NCBI GenBank assembly: GCA_032718475.1
Contig: JAUCBJ010001585.1
Location: 1-52,976, forward strand
DNA length: 52,976 nucleotides
Source: Nemertoderma westbladi
Taxonomy: Eukaryota > Xenacoelomorpha > Nemertodermatida > Nemertodermatidae
Direction: 5' to 3'
In this document: one piece after another, positions 10,922-23,600 of the stretch
Layout of the letters: every line of letters starts with the position of its first letter
How positions within the stretch are numbered: position 1 is the first letter of the stretch
Notes under the pieces: model-generated
The model's database searches: none
What the model was told of the DNA's origin: nothing
The model's input: only the letters and a program-made list of their open reading frames with translations
Translations under genes and position numbers: made by a program

Positions 10922-11233
10922 ACGAGTGCAACGAGGCTAATGAAAGGAGACGAGTATTGTGTTGACTATATTCGTAAACAACCTGGTTTAGCATATTGGA
11001 CGATATGTCATTTTGTTCAGTACCGGTGGTGGAATGTTTAATGCTAGTTATTTGGTGACCAGATGTAAGGACGAGTGCAACGAGGCTAATGAAAGGAGAC
11101 GAGTATTGTGTTGACTATATTCGTAAACAACCTGGTTTAGAATATTGGACGATATGTAATTTTGTTCAGTACCGGTGGTGGAATGTTTAATGCTAGTTAT
11201 TTGGTGACCAGATGTAAGGACGAGTGCAACGAG
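10922..11233 (+). repeat. Tandem duplication of a 149-bp unit
   Basis: Unit 1 is 10922-11070 and unit 2 is 11071-11219. The first 14 bases of a third unit (ACGAGTGCAACGAG) follow at 11220-11233. The two units differ at only about two positions, so the duplication is recent. Confidence 0.95.
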
Positions 11234-11345
11234 TTTTGCAGTGAATACAAGTATCCATCAGCCATAAATCAGCAGTTACTCGCACGTTTCGAGACTTTGC
11301 ATACAGAGGCGTAGCGAGCCCTTCTGGGCTGAATGAAGCTGAGAA

Positions 11346-11367
11346 CCCCCCCCCCCCCCCCCCCCCT
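11346..11367. repeat. C22 homopolymer
   Basis: Exactly 22 C on the + strand, directly after GAGAA. It matches in length the runs at 587 and 32894. Confidence 0.95.
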
Positions 11368-14300
11368 CAATAATTTTAACTTTTCATTTATGGTGGGTTT
11401 TTTTTAATATTATATTTATAACAGAATATAATATAAAAAAACATCTAAAAACAGTTTACTAAATGTATAATATACAGTAACTACTGTATATCAAATCTAT
11501 TAAACACAAGTTTTGTTCGCGCTTTCAGACCTTTAGCAGTTTAACCTGCCAAATTTAGGTGTCTTCTAGATTATAAATCGACTTTAGCCTATGACGAGTA
11601 TTTGATACACTACATTAGCCGAAGCCAGCCTATGCGCGACCATTCACCCGCTGGATATACCCGGGAGACTGGATTCGGAAGCTCTGACCTTATTTCGGTG
11701 TAGGCCTACTGTATTATTCGACTGATCGTTACTATAATATCTCTGACAAATATTATTCACTTTCGGGAAATATTAACAGTTCCTTTAGGACGTGGCGCTC
11801 TAAGTATGTAAACAGAGTTATGACTTACACTAAACACAACGGGATGGCTATTGATTCACGTATAAGGCGCATTCTTTAGGAGATGCTTTGTTATCTATCA
11901 CACTCATGCACACTACCGCACAATGCTGCACACCGATCTGCCGACCTTCACTAATTTTAGTCACATATAAAGAGAACAGCAACCGACACATGTAGTGCCT
12001 ATGAAATAGCATTAGATTCACTCCAAAACCACTTTAATGTAAGTCGCAATTGCTATATGTAACCTGTCTCTTACCTTCAGTATATCAAGAAGATTGGGGT
12101 TTTTATGATTATTTATCGATATTATCCAAATATAATAATATTCCATCAACTGATATAATCAATAACCGACAGTAAATAGCAGTAAAATAATGCGGTGAAA
12201 GGTATGTATAATTATGATATGATAAGTGTTAGATAGAATAACAGTTATACGTTTCTATGATCAAAGCCGTTCTAATGTTTGGCTAAAGTCTGAAACTTCC
12301 ACAGAAGTACAGAAGAATCCTAAGCCGGTGTTCTGGGCTTAGAAAGATACACACTGACTGAATTGCGTGAGTTTCTGTATACAATGTCCAACACAGAGTG
12401 AAAATCGCTCTGATTGGTCGACCGAACAAAGAACAAGGGAAAAGTTACACGTGTACATATCAGCTGATAGATGTCGTCATCGGAACTACACTGTATCAAG
12501 AGTATTTCGGCGTATTGCGACATAAAATCGCTAGTTATGTCCGCTAAAGTACACATACAGAAGAAATGGCTTTTTATGTCCACTAAAACACCTGTACAGT
12601 AAGGAAACGGCTTTTTATGTCCGCTAAAACACCTACAGAGTACTTTGCGGGGAAAATAACTATCTAGATCCGCAAAAGCCTTTACAAGTTTGATATAGTG
12701 GAATTCTAATAATGTATATTGAATGGCGAGCGAAGCTAGCAGATAAAATTTTTACATTTTTCGCTTATGACACATATCCTGTATATATTGTATCACAATC
12801 CCTGAATTTTCACTGATTTGTCTTATTTTTACAAGAATACCCTGACATTTGCCTGGCATTTCAGCGCCCCCGGGTGAGTGCGCCCGGGGGAACATTCCGC
12901 CCCTCGATACGCCTTGTTTTGCATAGTTATAAAGGTCACCAGTCTGCAATTAAGAAACAAATTTTTTGAGACAAAACAGGACGAACGCATTGAGGCAATT
13001 GAAGGAGTCGAGTCAGGCCTCTGTTTTTTACATCCAGTTTAACGCAAATTGAAGGCATCACTCATTCATATTTTGGGAAAGACAGTTTTCGTATATCTAA
13101 TAGAATTTAGTAGGCTACACTTTCTTATATAGGCTCTTGTGCTGTGCGAAGGCCCCACAACGTTTTTTCTTGGTATAACTGCTTCCTATAATCCGTGCTT
13201 GCTGTACGATTTACAATGTGTCTGTTTTGTTGGTATAACAGCTTCCAAAATTTAAATAACTAATATTATTGTAAATTTAGAATTTTAAAAATATTCATTC
13301 TGCGGCGTACTATGTAATAATATGTGGGCGGGGGTACTCAATATCCATCATTGTGTAACAAGGTGGGGTTCTAAAGTGAAACAATTCTTACACTTTCCGC
13401 TTTCATTACCGAGCATAGATAGGCCCGACGACACGCTGGGGAGTCGCGCATAGCACAGTGACGACGAGAACAATGAATTATTCCAGTAACTAAACGAACC
13501 TTATCGTCTATATTACTCAAGTGGAATACATCTGCATACGTCAAGAAGTAAGCCCTATACGTCTTCATGCAATCGTGTCAAAATTGCGGTCAAGATAATA
13601 AATTAATATTATCTGCTCAGCAAGATATTAATGGAATGTATGCCGCTGTGAATGGAAGCCCCCAGTGAACTTCCCAATGCCATTAAAAATTGAGAAAATT
13701 GATTTAATGGAATAAATATAATTGGTTTCAATTAATCAACACAGTCAAATCAGGTTTCAATTTTTTTTTTTGCAATTAATCATTTAAGCCATGATGTTAA
13801 TCTCAGGTCAGTTAGGGTGTACTGTACTCGAAGTCTGTAGTGTAATGCTACACAGATAACCGAAACCACGGCAAACTACAACATATTAAACTGCAACATG
13901 TGCTGTTGACTCTCGTTTATTGCTTTGTTTCAAATAGCCTTCTACTATAACCTGGTCCTTTCCCTCAATTTATAATTAATTAACATTAACAATGTCTGTC
14001 CGTTATAGCGTTTATATCGGTTCTTTTTGAAGAATATATATATAAGCATAATCTAACCCGATAACTACAGTTCGAGAGATCTGTGAGTGAGTTTGAAATA
14101 TTCCATAAACAAAAAAAAACTCAATTAAAGGCTGAAACCCTGCTAGTTCGGCACCATTCATTATGATGTACCCGTAATATTATTGATCCATGTGATTATC
14201 ATAGTAGATATATTATTTATAAAGTTCCGAAAAAGTCCGGGGGCAGTTACTATCACTTAACCGCCAAAGTCGTTATCTTGCCAAACCGGACAAAGGGGAA

Positions 14301-16428
14301 AACTACTAATGGGAAAGGGAAAGTAGGAAGGAATAAATGAGTAGTAATTAACATTCTGAATGGGCTAGGACTTGCTAATCAATATTCCAGTGTGTTAATC
14401 CCAGGTGTGTGGCAGTCGCAGAACAATTTCCGCTCCAGTGACGCTCGAGAAAAAAGAAATAATTAATATTCCAAATGTATTGTGTCGACTGTTGAGTGGG
14501 TATCGCAAATGGTTGTCAGCTGTCACATTAACTAATCCAATACAATCTGCAGGGTTAATGATCACCCTCGGAAGGTTGATTCGTAATCATTAACCCTCAA
14601 ATCAATCCAATTCAATGTAATGTGTTTCGGATGGCGACATTTAATCACAGTTATTCGATTATGTAGAAGGGTGTGGTTGCAACTTAACTGATACTAGTTC
14701 TCGCATAGGCAAGCACACCCAGTACAGACTGAGGAGTCTCGAATGGGTCTAACTTTTTCTCACATATATTTGTAGAAGATTAAGTACGAGACACAGTCGC
14801 TATACCTTGTTTTTTTGTACTTAGGTGTTGCGTTCAAATTCTTATTTGATATCCATCACCATCACAGATATGAATTTTTTTGGTAAGATCTACCGAATAA
14901 CGCATTGCAAACCTGTATAATGTGGTAAAATAGTTATATTTTTCTTTAAAACTCAAAATAATTTCACATTTTGTCATTATTTATAACATAATTTGTATAT
15001 ATGCAGTGAATAATTCGTAAAAACCATAATTGACAATTATGACTGTTATATTTACTTCATCGGTAGGCCTACTGCAGTGCCCTAACTGAAAATTTGCAAT
15101 AAGCTCCAGCAGGTTCTGCTATACTAGTAAAGCAAATTAAATTTGAAATTCCCTCTCTATAGGCTGTCATGTCAACTGCCAGGCTGGGTTGTGCGCCACC
15201 TCCCAAGGTGGGGAACTCTCACACTATCCATCCATCTTGCTCACACCCCCAGCATATTCCAGGTTCCGCTGAACTGAAGCTACTGTAGTTACATAACCTT
15301 CACGTTTACAAAGTTATTGGCAAAATTCCGAACATTTTACGCCCATGATTCATGAGGATTCTGATTGCCAAGGAATCACTTAATGTCCGCGGGACAGCTG
15401 TTTATGTTTACCTACCCATTGAATCACACATCTTCTTTTACAATTAATTCAATTCTAGAACATCACTAAATCTATCAATATTATTCCGTAGTAAACCTTT
15501 TATTTTATATTATGTAATTTATTTAGTATATTTCCGGATTTAATATCCCGGTTTGATAGTTTTGTTGTGTATAAAAAGGGTCTCTTACAATCTTAACTCT
15601 ACTATATTACGGCATTCAATTATTTTTAAATTAATGACACGATAAGGAACGTCAAAGCAACGATAACAATTAATTGATACTAAAACTAACACCAACGGAA
15701 CAATTAGTTGGCACAATTAAAATTAATTTACTAGCACAAATAATTAAAGGTTAAAAAATTAAAAGAACAATATCAATAATATTTCTACTAAAAACTTACA
15801 GATACGAAACAAATACTAATGGCTCCTGAATGAAAGGACACGATAATTCGACTAATTACATAACATGGTTGCGCACTGTGGACACACCGGGTATCCAAAC
15901 AATGTATATAGTCAGTAGAGTGAGTGCATCTCACGCAATAATATATCTCTCTGAGGTTTATTAAATTATATAAATGTAATTTATAATATAATATAAATAA
16001 TCGATATAAAATTTACGTAAAGCAAGATGTCACACATAAGGGACAAACTCAAAAAAAGTGGGCAAACAAGGTGTTTCTGTTCACGGTAGTCATGGAAATG
16101 TAAGCTTGTCAGAAAGATATTATCAAAGAGATTACTTCCAAAAAATTTGTAATTTCTGGTATTTGGATGGATTTTAAAGATATTTGAATGACAAATTCAT
16201 AATATATTTTAAAGCTCAAATCTTTTTTAATGAATTTTGCAGATGGACACAATTTATTTGTATTCGAATTTCTATAAAACGCAGTTGATGATTAACAATT
16301 TTTTCAGATTAATGTTTACCTCACCAATACTGTACAGTAATTTTCGAACGATGTATAATTTTATAACTTTTTGATTTGATAAAAAAAATTTCAATGCCAT
16401 TTGGTACACTTGTTGTGAGTTTGGGCCA
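11368..16428. other. Five-kilobase gene-free region between the two main genes
   Basis: No long ORF or recognisable protein on either strand. It contains a triple 40-bp repeat (12530-12650), a G/C hairpin CCCCCGGG/CCCGGGGG (12867-12874 and 12883-12890), and TAGGCCTA octamers (11701 and 15064). The remainder is AT-rich. It may hold regulatory DNA for PDE11, downstream of it, but nothing can be singled out. Confidence 0.6.
12530..12650 (+). repeat. Three tandem copies of a 40-bp unit
   Basis: Units start at 12530, 12569 and 12610. Each has the form GCT, TTTTATGTCCRCTAAA, then ACA and CAGA. The last two are the closest pair. A weaker fourth trace (ATCTAGATCCGCAAAAG) lies near 12662. Confidence 0.7.
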
Positions 16429-16434
16429 TTTATT
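16429..16434 (-). terminator. Possible polyadenylation signal of PDE11
   Basis: TTTATT on the + strand is AATAAA on the gene strand, 206 bases after the PDE11 stop codon. The spacing is plausible, but the region is AT-rich. Confidence 0.45.
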
Positions 16435-16639
16435 TGCCATCTTGTATTATAACTATAAATTATTCCAAAATTAAATATGAATTCAAATTTTTATCTTACG
16501 TAGAATTAAGTCAAATAGTATATCTCTGCTTCTCCCTGCCGTGGTCTACCTAATGCATTCAGTGAATGTTACCAGACTGCGAACACGCACAACTGAACAT
16601 GGCGCGCAGACAACGAGACCAGGCCCCACCTACGCCTAG

Positions 16640-19576
16640 TCAGGAGACCCCAGTCTCCTGGAAGCCCCCCAGCGGCGGGACGGAGGACTGCATCTCCACC
16701 CAGCGCTCGTGGTTCAACCGACATCCCGACAGGATGGGATGAAGGGAGGGCCAGAGTTTAACTAACGATTCGTACAAAGGCAAACAGATAACTTCGATAA
16801 AATCGACCTGCAGGCGGGGCATCTCGCCCTTCTTATCGCGGTCCATTGTCTCCACTGGAGTGAAATTCATCTTTTTCTCGATGTCGCCCTGATCGAAGAA
16901 CTCGCTGGCCACCAAGTTAGAGACGGTAAAATGTAGATCCCACGGCTTTACGGAGTGGCAGAGGTCGCTCGCGGTCATCAGCATACTCCGCAGCATACCG
17001 CGATGGACGGTGCTGTTAATGTTAAACAATCCCGCGTTGACCGCAGAGAAAAACGTCTCCCGATTCTTGAAATAGTAGGACAAATCCGTGGCGAGGATAG
17101 CGTGTTCGAGTATCTTAACGGCCCGCGAGTGGGTATCTTGATCGAGGTTCTCCCAGATTGAGCAACCTTTACTGTTCAATATGATTAAGGCGTGATCGAA
17201 GTGGTGGCGTTCCAGCGGAGACGTAGAGTAGAGTTTAGCTAAAGGCGACTCGCTGATCTTCTGGAAGCTATTGTTGGTGCCGCGGTGGTCGAGGTCGTGA
17301 CAGAGACAAGCCACGATCAGCACCATGGTCTCGAGTTGCCCGATCTCTTTGTGGAGGCCGGTGGCCCTGAGTGCGGCGTACATGAATTGTGAGACGCTGA
17401 AAGCGTGTCGCCAATTGTGGTACGTCATCTTGCGGTAGTTCTTTCGCACGCTGAGCAGCCAGCGACAGAGCGTGCGATAGTCGATACTGAATGTCTCCAC
17501 GAAGTCGAGGTCGACGAACATACGGAGACAGGCTTGGAGAGTCTCGGTATCTTTGAGGTCGATATCGTTGCATCGGAGGTCGTGAAGGTTGAGGATCCGG
17601 CCGCTGGGTACGGGACCCTCACTGAACCTACGGGCTTCCTCTTCGGCTGCGACCGCGTGGTAACGCAACACGTCGAGCGCAACGCTCTGCTTAGCGACCG
17701 CGCGACACGAGCTCTCGTAACGGCGAGTGTTGTTGATGCCCAACCCACAGAAGATCGCGAATGCCTCAAAGAAATGCTCGTCGTTCTTGTTGAAACAGGA
17801 GCCGTCGAGTTTGTTGACGAGTTGCGTGACTCCCACAATCTCTCCGTGTTGATTCCGTATCGGCATGTAGAGCAGCGCTTTGGTCCGGAATCCGGACGCA
17901 GAATCCGCCGCTTGGTCGAAGCGCGGATGGGCGTAGGCGTCCGGTATGTTCAGCGTCTCCCCGGTGAGAGCCACGTGCGTGGTTATCCCTTTACACACTG
18001 GGAACTTGGAGTCGATGATGCTATCCGGAATATCCGACGAGTACTTACTGAGTTCGTCCGCATCCAAATCGAAAACCTGGGAGAATATTCCGTCGCCTAC
18101 GGTGGGATTCTCGACGATGTACACGGAGCAGCGTTGGCAGCTGAGTAGCGACAGTAGATGTATCGATATACGAGTGACAAGGCGAGGTAAAGTACTTTGT
18201 TCGTCGAAGACGTCCTTAGCCAACTCGAGTAGCAGCTGACTCCGCTTGTTCTGGTGTATCGACTGTTCGTACAGGATCGCGTTGTTTATACCGATGCCGC
18301 AGAAGACGAGGTAGTTCTGGAAGATGTTGAGGTCGACCTCGGTGAAGGCTTCTGGGGAACCGCGACCGTTCTTGTTGATAACCTGAGCTACACCAATGAC
18401 GTCACCATTGTGATTCTTCACCGGGATGCAAAGCAGAGATCTAAAAAGTAAAAACCACGTCAATTCAACCAGATCTGCAGATGGGCCTACTACTGTACTA
18501 GATAAACAACCTTAAGTCAACCAGACTCTACCTACCCTGATTTACTGATTGGACAGAAACACTATAACTCACCTCGTACAATATCCCGTTTTGTAGTCGA
18601 TTGTTTTGTTAAAACGATCATCCTGGTAGGCGTCGGCTATATTAACCACCTCGCCGGTTTGGGCAACGTAGCCTACGATTCCCGCACCCCAAGGTATCAC
18701 TATGGGGTCGCTAGACATATCGTTAGCGGTAGACTCTGAGCTAACGTCGAAGACCTTGGAGACGAGAGATCGCCGATTACCGTCGTCCGTGACGAGGAAC
18801 AAGGAGCTGCGATCCGCAGCCGTTAGGAAGATCACGTTCTGAAGTATTTTGTGGCACAAGTTGGTGAGGTCCAAGTCGTTCTGTATGTCTTTAATCAATT
18901 CCAACATCAATTGACGGTCGTCCAGTTGGCTGAGTTTAAAGAGACTTCTACTAGACTTCATAATGCGGGGAGACTTTCTGGCGACGTCGTCTGTGTTAAT
19001 GAAACTCGGGTTGCCGTCGACATCGGTCGACATTATCCGGGAGTCCGGTATGAGGAGTTGGAGTTCCGAGGTTCCCGCGAATATCAGACGATTCGGAGTG
19101 TTGGTACCGGAATCCGGACGCGGTGATCCGGAACCGACTGACCCCGGAAGCGAGTCGGCGTCGCGGGGAGACGAGAAGGCCTGACGGAGCAACCAACTGT
19201 CTACCATGGCGCGCGATGCTTTCCTCTGGAAGTAGTCGACAACGAAGTCCGAATGCGAGTCCAACCACTCCTCCACGTTTCGGTACTCGAGATTTACCGA
19301 GTCGCCCGGGCCATTCCCGTTCCCGGGCGTGGAAGATAAACGGTAAACCCGTTTCTCGTTGGAAGAGGATCGCGGTTGGTATGCCGAACTCCCTGTGCTG
19401 ACGCGTCGGCGGGATTTACGAGGGTTGGGGTTGTCGTTCGAGTAATTAATCTTATTGGAATCGATGATGGAATCGAAACTTATTCGGCGAGTTCGTTCGT
19501 TCTTCACTTTGTCCATAATCGACTGACACGCGGGATTAGATGGGCTATTGGTATACTTTTTCAAAGAAGGGTCCAT
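16640..19576 (-). CDS. PDE11: PDE11-like dual GAF cyclic-nucleotide phosphodiesterase, two exons
   Basis: Exon 1 is 19576-18573 and exon 2 is 18440-16640; together they give 934 codons, about the length of mammalian PDE11A4. The ATG is fixed by an in-frame TAA two codons upstream. The family hydrolyses cAMP and cGMP in the cytosol. The N-terminal 220 residues are Ser/Arg/Pro-rich and include VEEWLDSHSDFVVDYF. GAF-A spans about 237-395 and GAF-B about 415-570. GAF-B has an intact NKXnFX3DE motif; in GAF-A the final Glu is Leu. The catalytic domain (about 620-905) has HNWRH (676-680), HDLDHRGTNN (from 716), an MTASDL metal site and the invariant nucleotide-binding Gln in PRLQV (879). SLLCIP at the splice, and AKQSVALDVL after GAF-B, favour PDE11 over PDE5/6. 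The single intron contrasts with the many-exon vertebrate gene. All key residues are present, so it should be active. Confidence 0.95.
18441..18572 (-). other. Intron of the PDE11-like gene
   Basis: 132 bases on the gene strand, from donor CGAG/GTGAGT to acceptor TTTTTAG/ATCTC. The split Arg codon (AG/A) restores the conserved GYCTRSLLCIP of GAF-A, which confirms the splice. It contains no repeat. Confidence 0.93.
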
Positions 19577-19832
19577 TTTTTAGTATCTAGGCAGCTAGGC
19601 ACTCGCACTGCTGCACTGTGCCTTCACCATTCTGCCATTACACTGTTACAGGCAAGCAATAACCACAGAACTACCGTAGGGCCTATTGATTTGGTTGTCC
19701 TTGATTGTGCTAAATTCGCTACCGCGGTAAGCTACGAAAGTAATTAATAATTACCGTATTCCGTAAGGTTTTTTTAAACCTAAAGGAATAAAAAAACATT
19801 AAATTTGCAGATTTGGCAGAATATACAAGATA

Positions 19833-20440
19833 ATAAATTATAAAATTATTTATAATAAATTATAAAATTATTTATAATAAATTATAAAATTATTTATAAT
19901 AAATTATAAAATTATTTATAATAAATTATAAAATTATTTATAATAAATTATAAAATTATTTATAATAAATTATAAAATTATTTATAATAAATTATAAAAT
20001 TATTTATAATAAATTATAAAATTATTTATAATAAATTATAAAATTATTTATGATAAATTATAAAATTATTTATAATAAATTATAAAATTATTTATAATAA
20101 ATTATAAAATTATTTATAATAAATTATAAAATTATTTATAATAAATTATAAAATTATTTATAATAAATTATAAAATTATTTATAATAAATTATAAAATTA
20201 TTTATAATAAATTATAAAATTATTTATAATAAATTATAAAATTTTTATACCCTATAGGCCCTACTGCTATAATAAATTATAAAATAATTTATAATAAATT
20301 ATAAAATAATTTATAATAAATTATAAAATAATTTATAATAAATTATAAAATAATTTATAATAAATTATAAAATAATTTATAATAAATTATAAAATAATAT
20401 TAATAAATTATAAAATAATTTATAATAAAATATAATTTAT
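19833..20440. repeat. AT-rich 22-bp satellite in two variant blocks
   Basis: Block 1 (about 19833-20241) repeats a 22-bp unit with AAATTATAAAATTATTTATA about 18 times with almost no change. Block 2 (about 20273-20440) uses a variant in which ATTATTTA becomes ATAATTTA. A 30-base non-repeat spacer containing CCCTATAGGCCCTAC separates the blocks. It lies between the PDE11 promoter side and the retroelement start. Confidence 0.95.
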
Positions 20441-20670
20441 AATCTTTGAAATTTAATTCAACAATATTATACAAAAATATTCTTAGAATATCACAAAATA
20501 TCACAACCCTAATTGTACACCACTGACTGGACCGGTAATACTGCTCGGCCCAGCTCGAGTCAGCTATCTGCTTCTCGTACTTGTTGATTCTCTGACCTAC
20601 CTGGCCCCGCCGGCCGGCATTTCCTGTTGAGACGCGTACTCGTTCCGCGTTTCACCTCGAGTATTCTCGT

Positions 20671-23600
20671 ATGGGTCCTTCCCAGCGCTGCTGCACTTGC
20701 CGCAGCGGGTCTTGCCGCGGGTGCAAGTGCTCCAAAGCGAAAAGATCCTGTTCCTCTTGCATCCCGTCCACGCTACATGCATGCGTTAATGGGCCGTCTC
20801 CGAGTACCCCAGCTCTGGGGGACGGGCGAACTTCGGGTTACGGCGTCGTGGACTACTTGCTCGTGCACTCACCCAGGTGGAAGACGACCGTCGTTGGTGA
20901 GCAGGGGCGCGTGAATTCAACTCTGGATGAACTCGACGACGTGATGGATGTAACTTTAACACCGGGCTTCGATGACTCCGATTTGGATCGCACTCTAACG
21001 TCTTCTTATTGTAATCCTGGCCCCGCTACTGTTTCTCCATCTCGATTGTCCCTGTTCGCTGGTCGGATTTCCCCTAGTTTGGTGTCCCCTAGTCGGGTGT
21101 CCCAAAGTCGGATGTCCCCTAGCCGGGTCTCCCCAAGTCGGGTGTCCCCTAGTCGGGTGTCCCCAAGTCGGGTGTTCCCTAGTCGGGTGTCCCCATGTCG
21201 TTTGTCCCCTGTTCGAGTGTCCCCTGGTCGAGTGTCCCCTAGGCGGGTGTCCCCAAGTCGGGTGTTCCCTGGTCGGGGGTCCCCAAGTCGGGTGTCCCCT
21301 GGTGGGGTGTCCCCAGGACGAGTGTCCCCTGGTCGAGTGTCCCCAAGTCGGGTGTCCCCTGGTCGAGTGTCCCCTGGTCGAGTGACCCCAGGCCGAGTGT
21401 GCCCAGGTCGAGTGTCCCCAAGTCGGATGTCCCCTAGTCGGGTGTCCCTGTCCCCAAGTCGGGTGCCCTCAAGCCGTATGTCCCCTAGTCGGGTGTCTCC
21501 TGGTCGAGTGTCCCCAGGTCGAGTGTCCCCAGGCCGAGTGTCCCCAAGTCGAGTGTCCCCTGGTCGAGTGTCCCCAGGTCGAGTGTCCCCAAGTCGGGTG
21601 TCCCCCGGTCGAGTGTCCCCAGGCCGAGTGTCCCCAAGTCGGGTGTCCCCAAGTCGGGTGTCCCCCAGTGGGTTGTACCCTTGTCGGGTGTCCCCAGGTC
21701 GGGTGTCCCCCGGTCGAGTGTCCCCAGGCCGAGTGTCCCCAAGTCGGGTGTCCCCAAGCCGGGTGTCCCCTAGTGGGTTGTACTCTTGTCGGGTGTCCCC
21801 AGGTCGAGTGTCCCCTGGTCGAGTGTCCCCAGGCCGAGTGTCCCCAAGTCGGGTGTCCCCAAGTCGGGTGTCCCCAAGTCGTGTGTCCCCCGGTCGAGTG
21901 TCCCCAGGCCGAGTGTCCCCAAGTCGAGTGTCCCCTGGTCGAGTGTCCCCAGGTCGAGTGTCCCCAAGTCGGGTGTTCCCAAGTCGGGTGTTCCCCGGTC
22001 GAGTGTCCCCAGGCCGAGTGTCCCCAAGTCGGGTGTCCCCCAGTGGGTTGTACCCTTGTCGGGTGTCCCCAGGTCGGGTGTCCCCCGGTAGAGTGTCCCC
22101 AGGCCGAGTGTCCCCAAGTCGGGCGTCCCCAAGCCGGGTGTCCCCTAGTGGGTTGTACCCTTGTCGGGTGTCCCCATGTCGAGTGTCCCCTGGTCGAGTG
22201 TCCCCAGGCCGAGTGTCCCCAAGTCGGGTGTCCCCAAGTCGGGTGTCCCCAAGTCGTGTGTCCCCCGGTCGAGTGTCCCCAGGCCGAGTGTCCCCAAGTC
22301 GGGTGTCCCCAAGTTGCGTGTCCCCTAGTGGGTTGTACCCTTGTCGGGTGTCCCCAGGTCGAGAGTCCCCTGGTCGAGTGTCCCCAGGTCGAGTGTCCCC
22401 ATGTCGAGTGTCCCATGGTCCGGAGGCCCTTACTCGGGTGTCCCCAAGTCGGATGGCCCCTAGTCGGGTGTCCCCTAGTGGGTTGTACCCTGGTCGGGTG
22501 TCCCCAGGTCGAGTGTCCCCTGGTCGAGTGTCCCCAGGTCGAGTGTCCCCATGTCGAGCGTCCCATGGTGGAGTGTCCCCAGGTCGAGTGTCCCCATGTC
22601 GGGCATCCCCCGGTCGAGTGTCCCCAGGCCGAGTGTCCCCAAGTCGGGTGTCCTCAAGTCGGGTGTCCCCTAGTGGGTTTTACCCTAGTCGGGTGTCCCC
22701 AGGCCGAGTGTCCCCAAGTCGGGTGTCCCCAAGTCGGGTGTCCCCAGGTCGAATGTCCCCAGGTAGAGTGTCCCCTGGTCGAGTGTCCCCAGGTCGGGCC
22801 GCCCAGTCCCCAGGCCGGATGTCCCCAGGCTGTGTGCCCAGGTCCTCTGATCGTGTGGCCCGGTCTCCTGGTCTCGTGTCCAGGTCCCCAGGTCGGGTGT
22901 CCCCTAGTTGGGTATCCCCAGGTCGGGCATCCCGGTCCCCAGGTCGGGTATTTCGGGTGTCCCCAGGTCGGGTGTCCTGGTCCCCTGGTCGCATGTCCCC
23001 ATGTCATGTAAGGTGGGAGGACTCGGGTCGTGTGTCCTATGGTCGCGAGCTGCTTAGTGGGGATTCCCCCAGTCGTATGCGAGTGTCCCCAAATCGGTTG
23101 TACCAACGCCGGGTGTCCCCTTGTCGGGTGTCCCCAAGTCGGGTGCCGCCTAGTCGGGTGTCCCCAGATCGGGTGTTCCCAAGTCGGGTGTCCCCATGTC
23201 GGGTGTCCCGGTCCCCAGGTCGGGTGTCTATGGTGTCCCCAGGTCGGGTGTCTATGGTGTCCCCAGGTCGGGTGTCCCAGTCACTCTGGTCGTGAGTCCC
23301 CTAATCTAGTGTCCCCCTGCCTGGGGGCCTGTGGTGGGGTGTCCCTGTCCAGTGGGCTCATGGTCACTGACCTATTGGGTCCCGTTTTCTCCAATGCAAA
23401 TCTTACGGGCATCCGCCACTGGGCCTCGGATCTTCAAGGGCCCAATGAGCCATGCCCAGACCCCTCAGTTCCAATACAGCATCCCTGTTCCGGAGATGCA
23501 CCCTTTACTGCCGAGTCCGCCAGTGATCGACCACGTCCCCCAGGAGGAGTATGCCCTGTTTGTGGAAAGATGATCTCGATAAAGTTCAATGGTACTCTTC

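Noticed and set aside
17405-18148. A 247-codon plus-strand ORF
   Set aside because: It lies antisense to the well-supported PDE11 exon 2 and has no domain; GC-rich coding DNA often leaves the other strand open.
21469-23011. Long ORFs of 365 and 447 codons in other frames of the repeat array
   Set aside because: The 15-bp unit lacks stops in all six frames. Only the RVSP frame connects to the CXC-like start and, after one shift, to the zinc finger.
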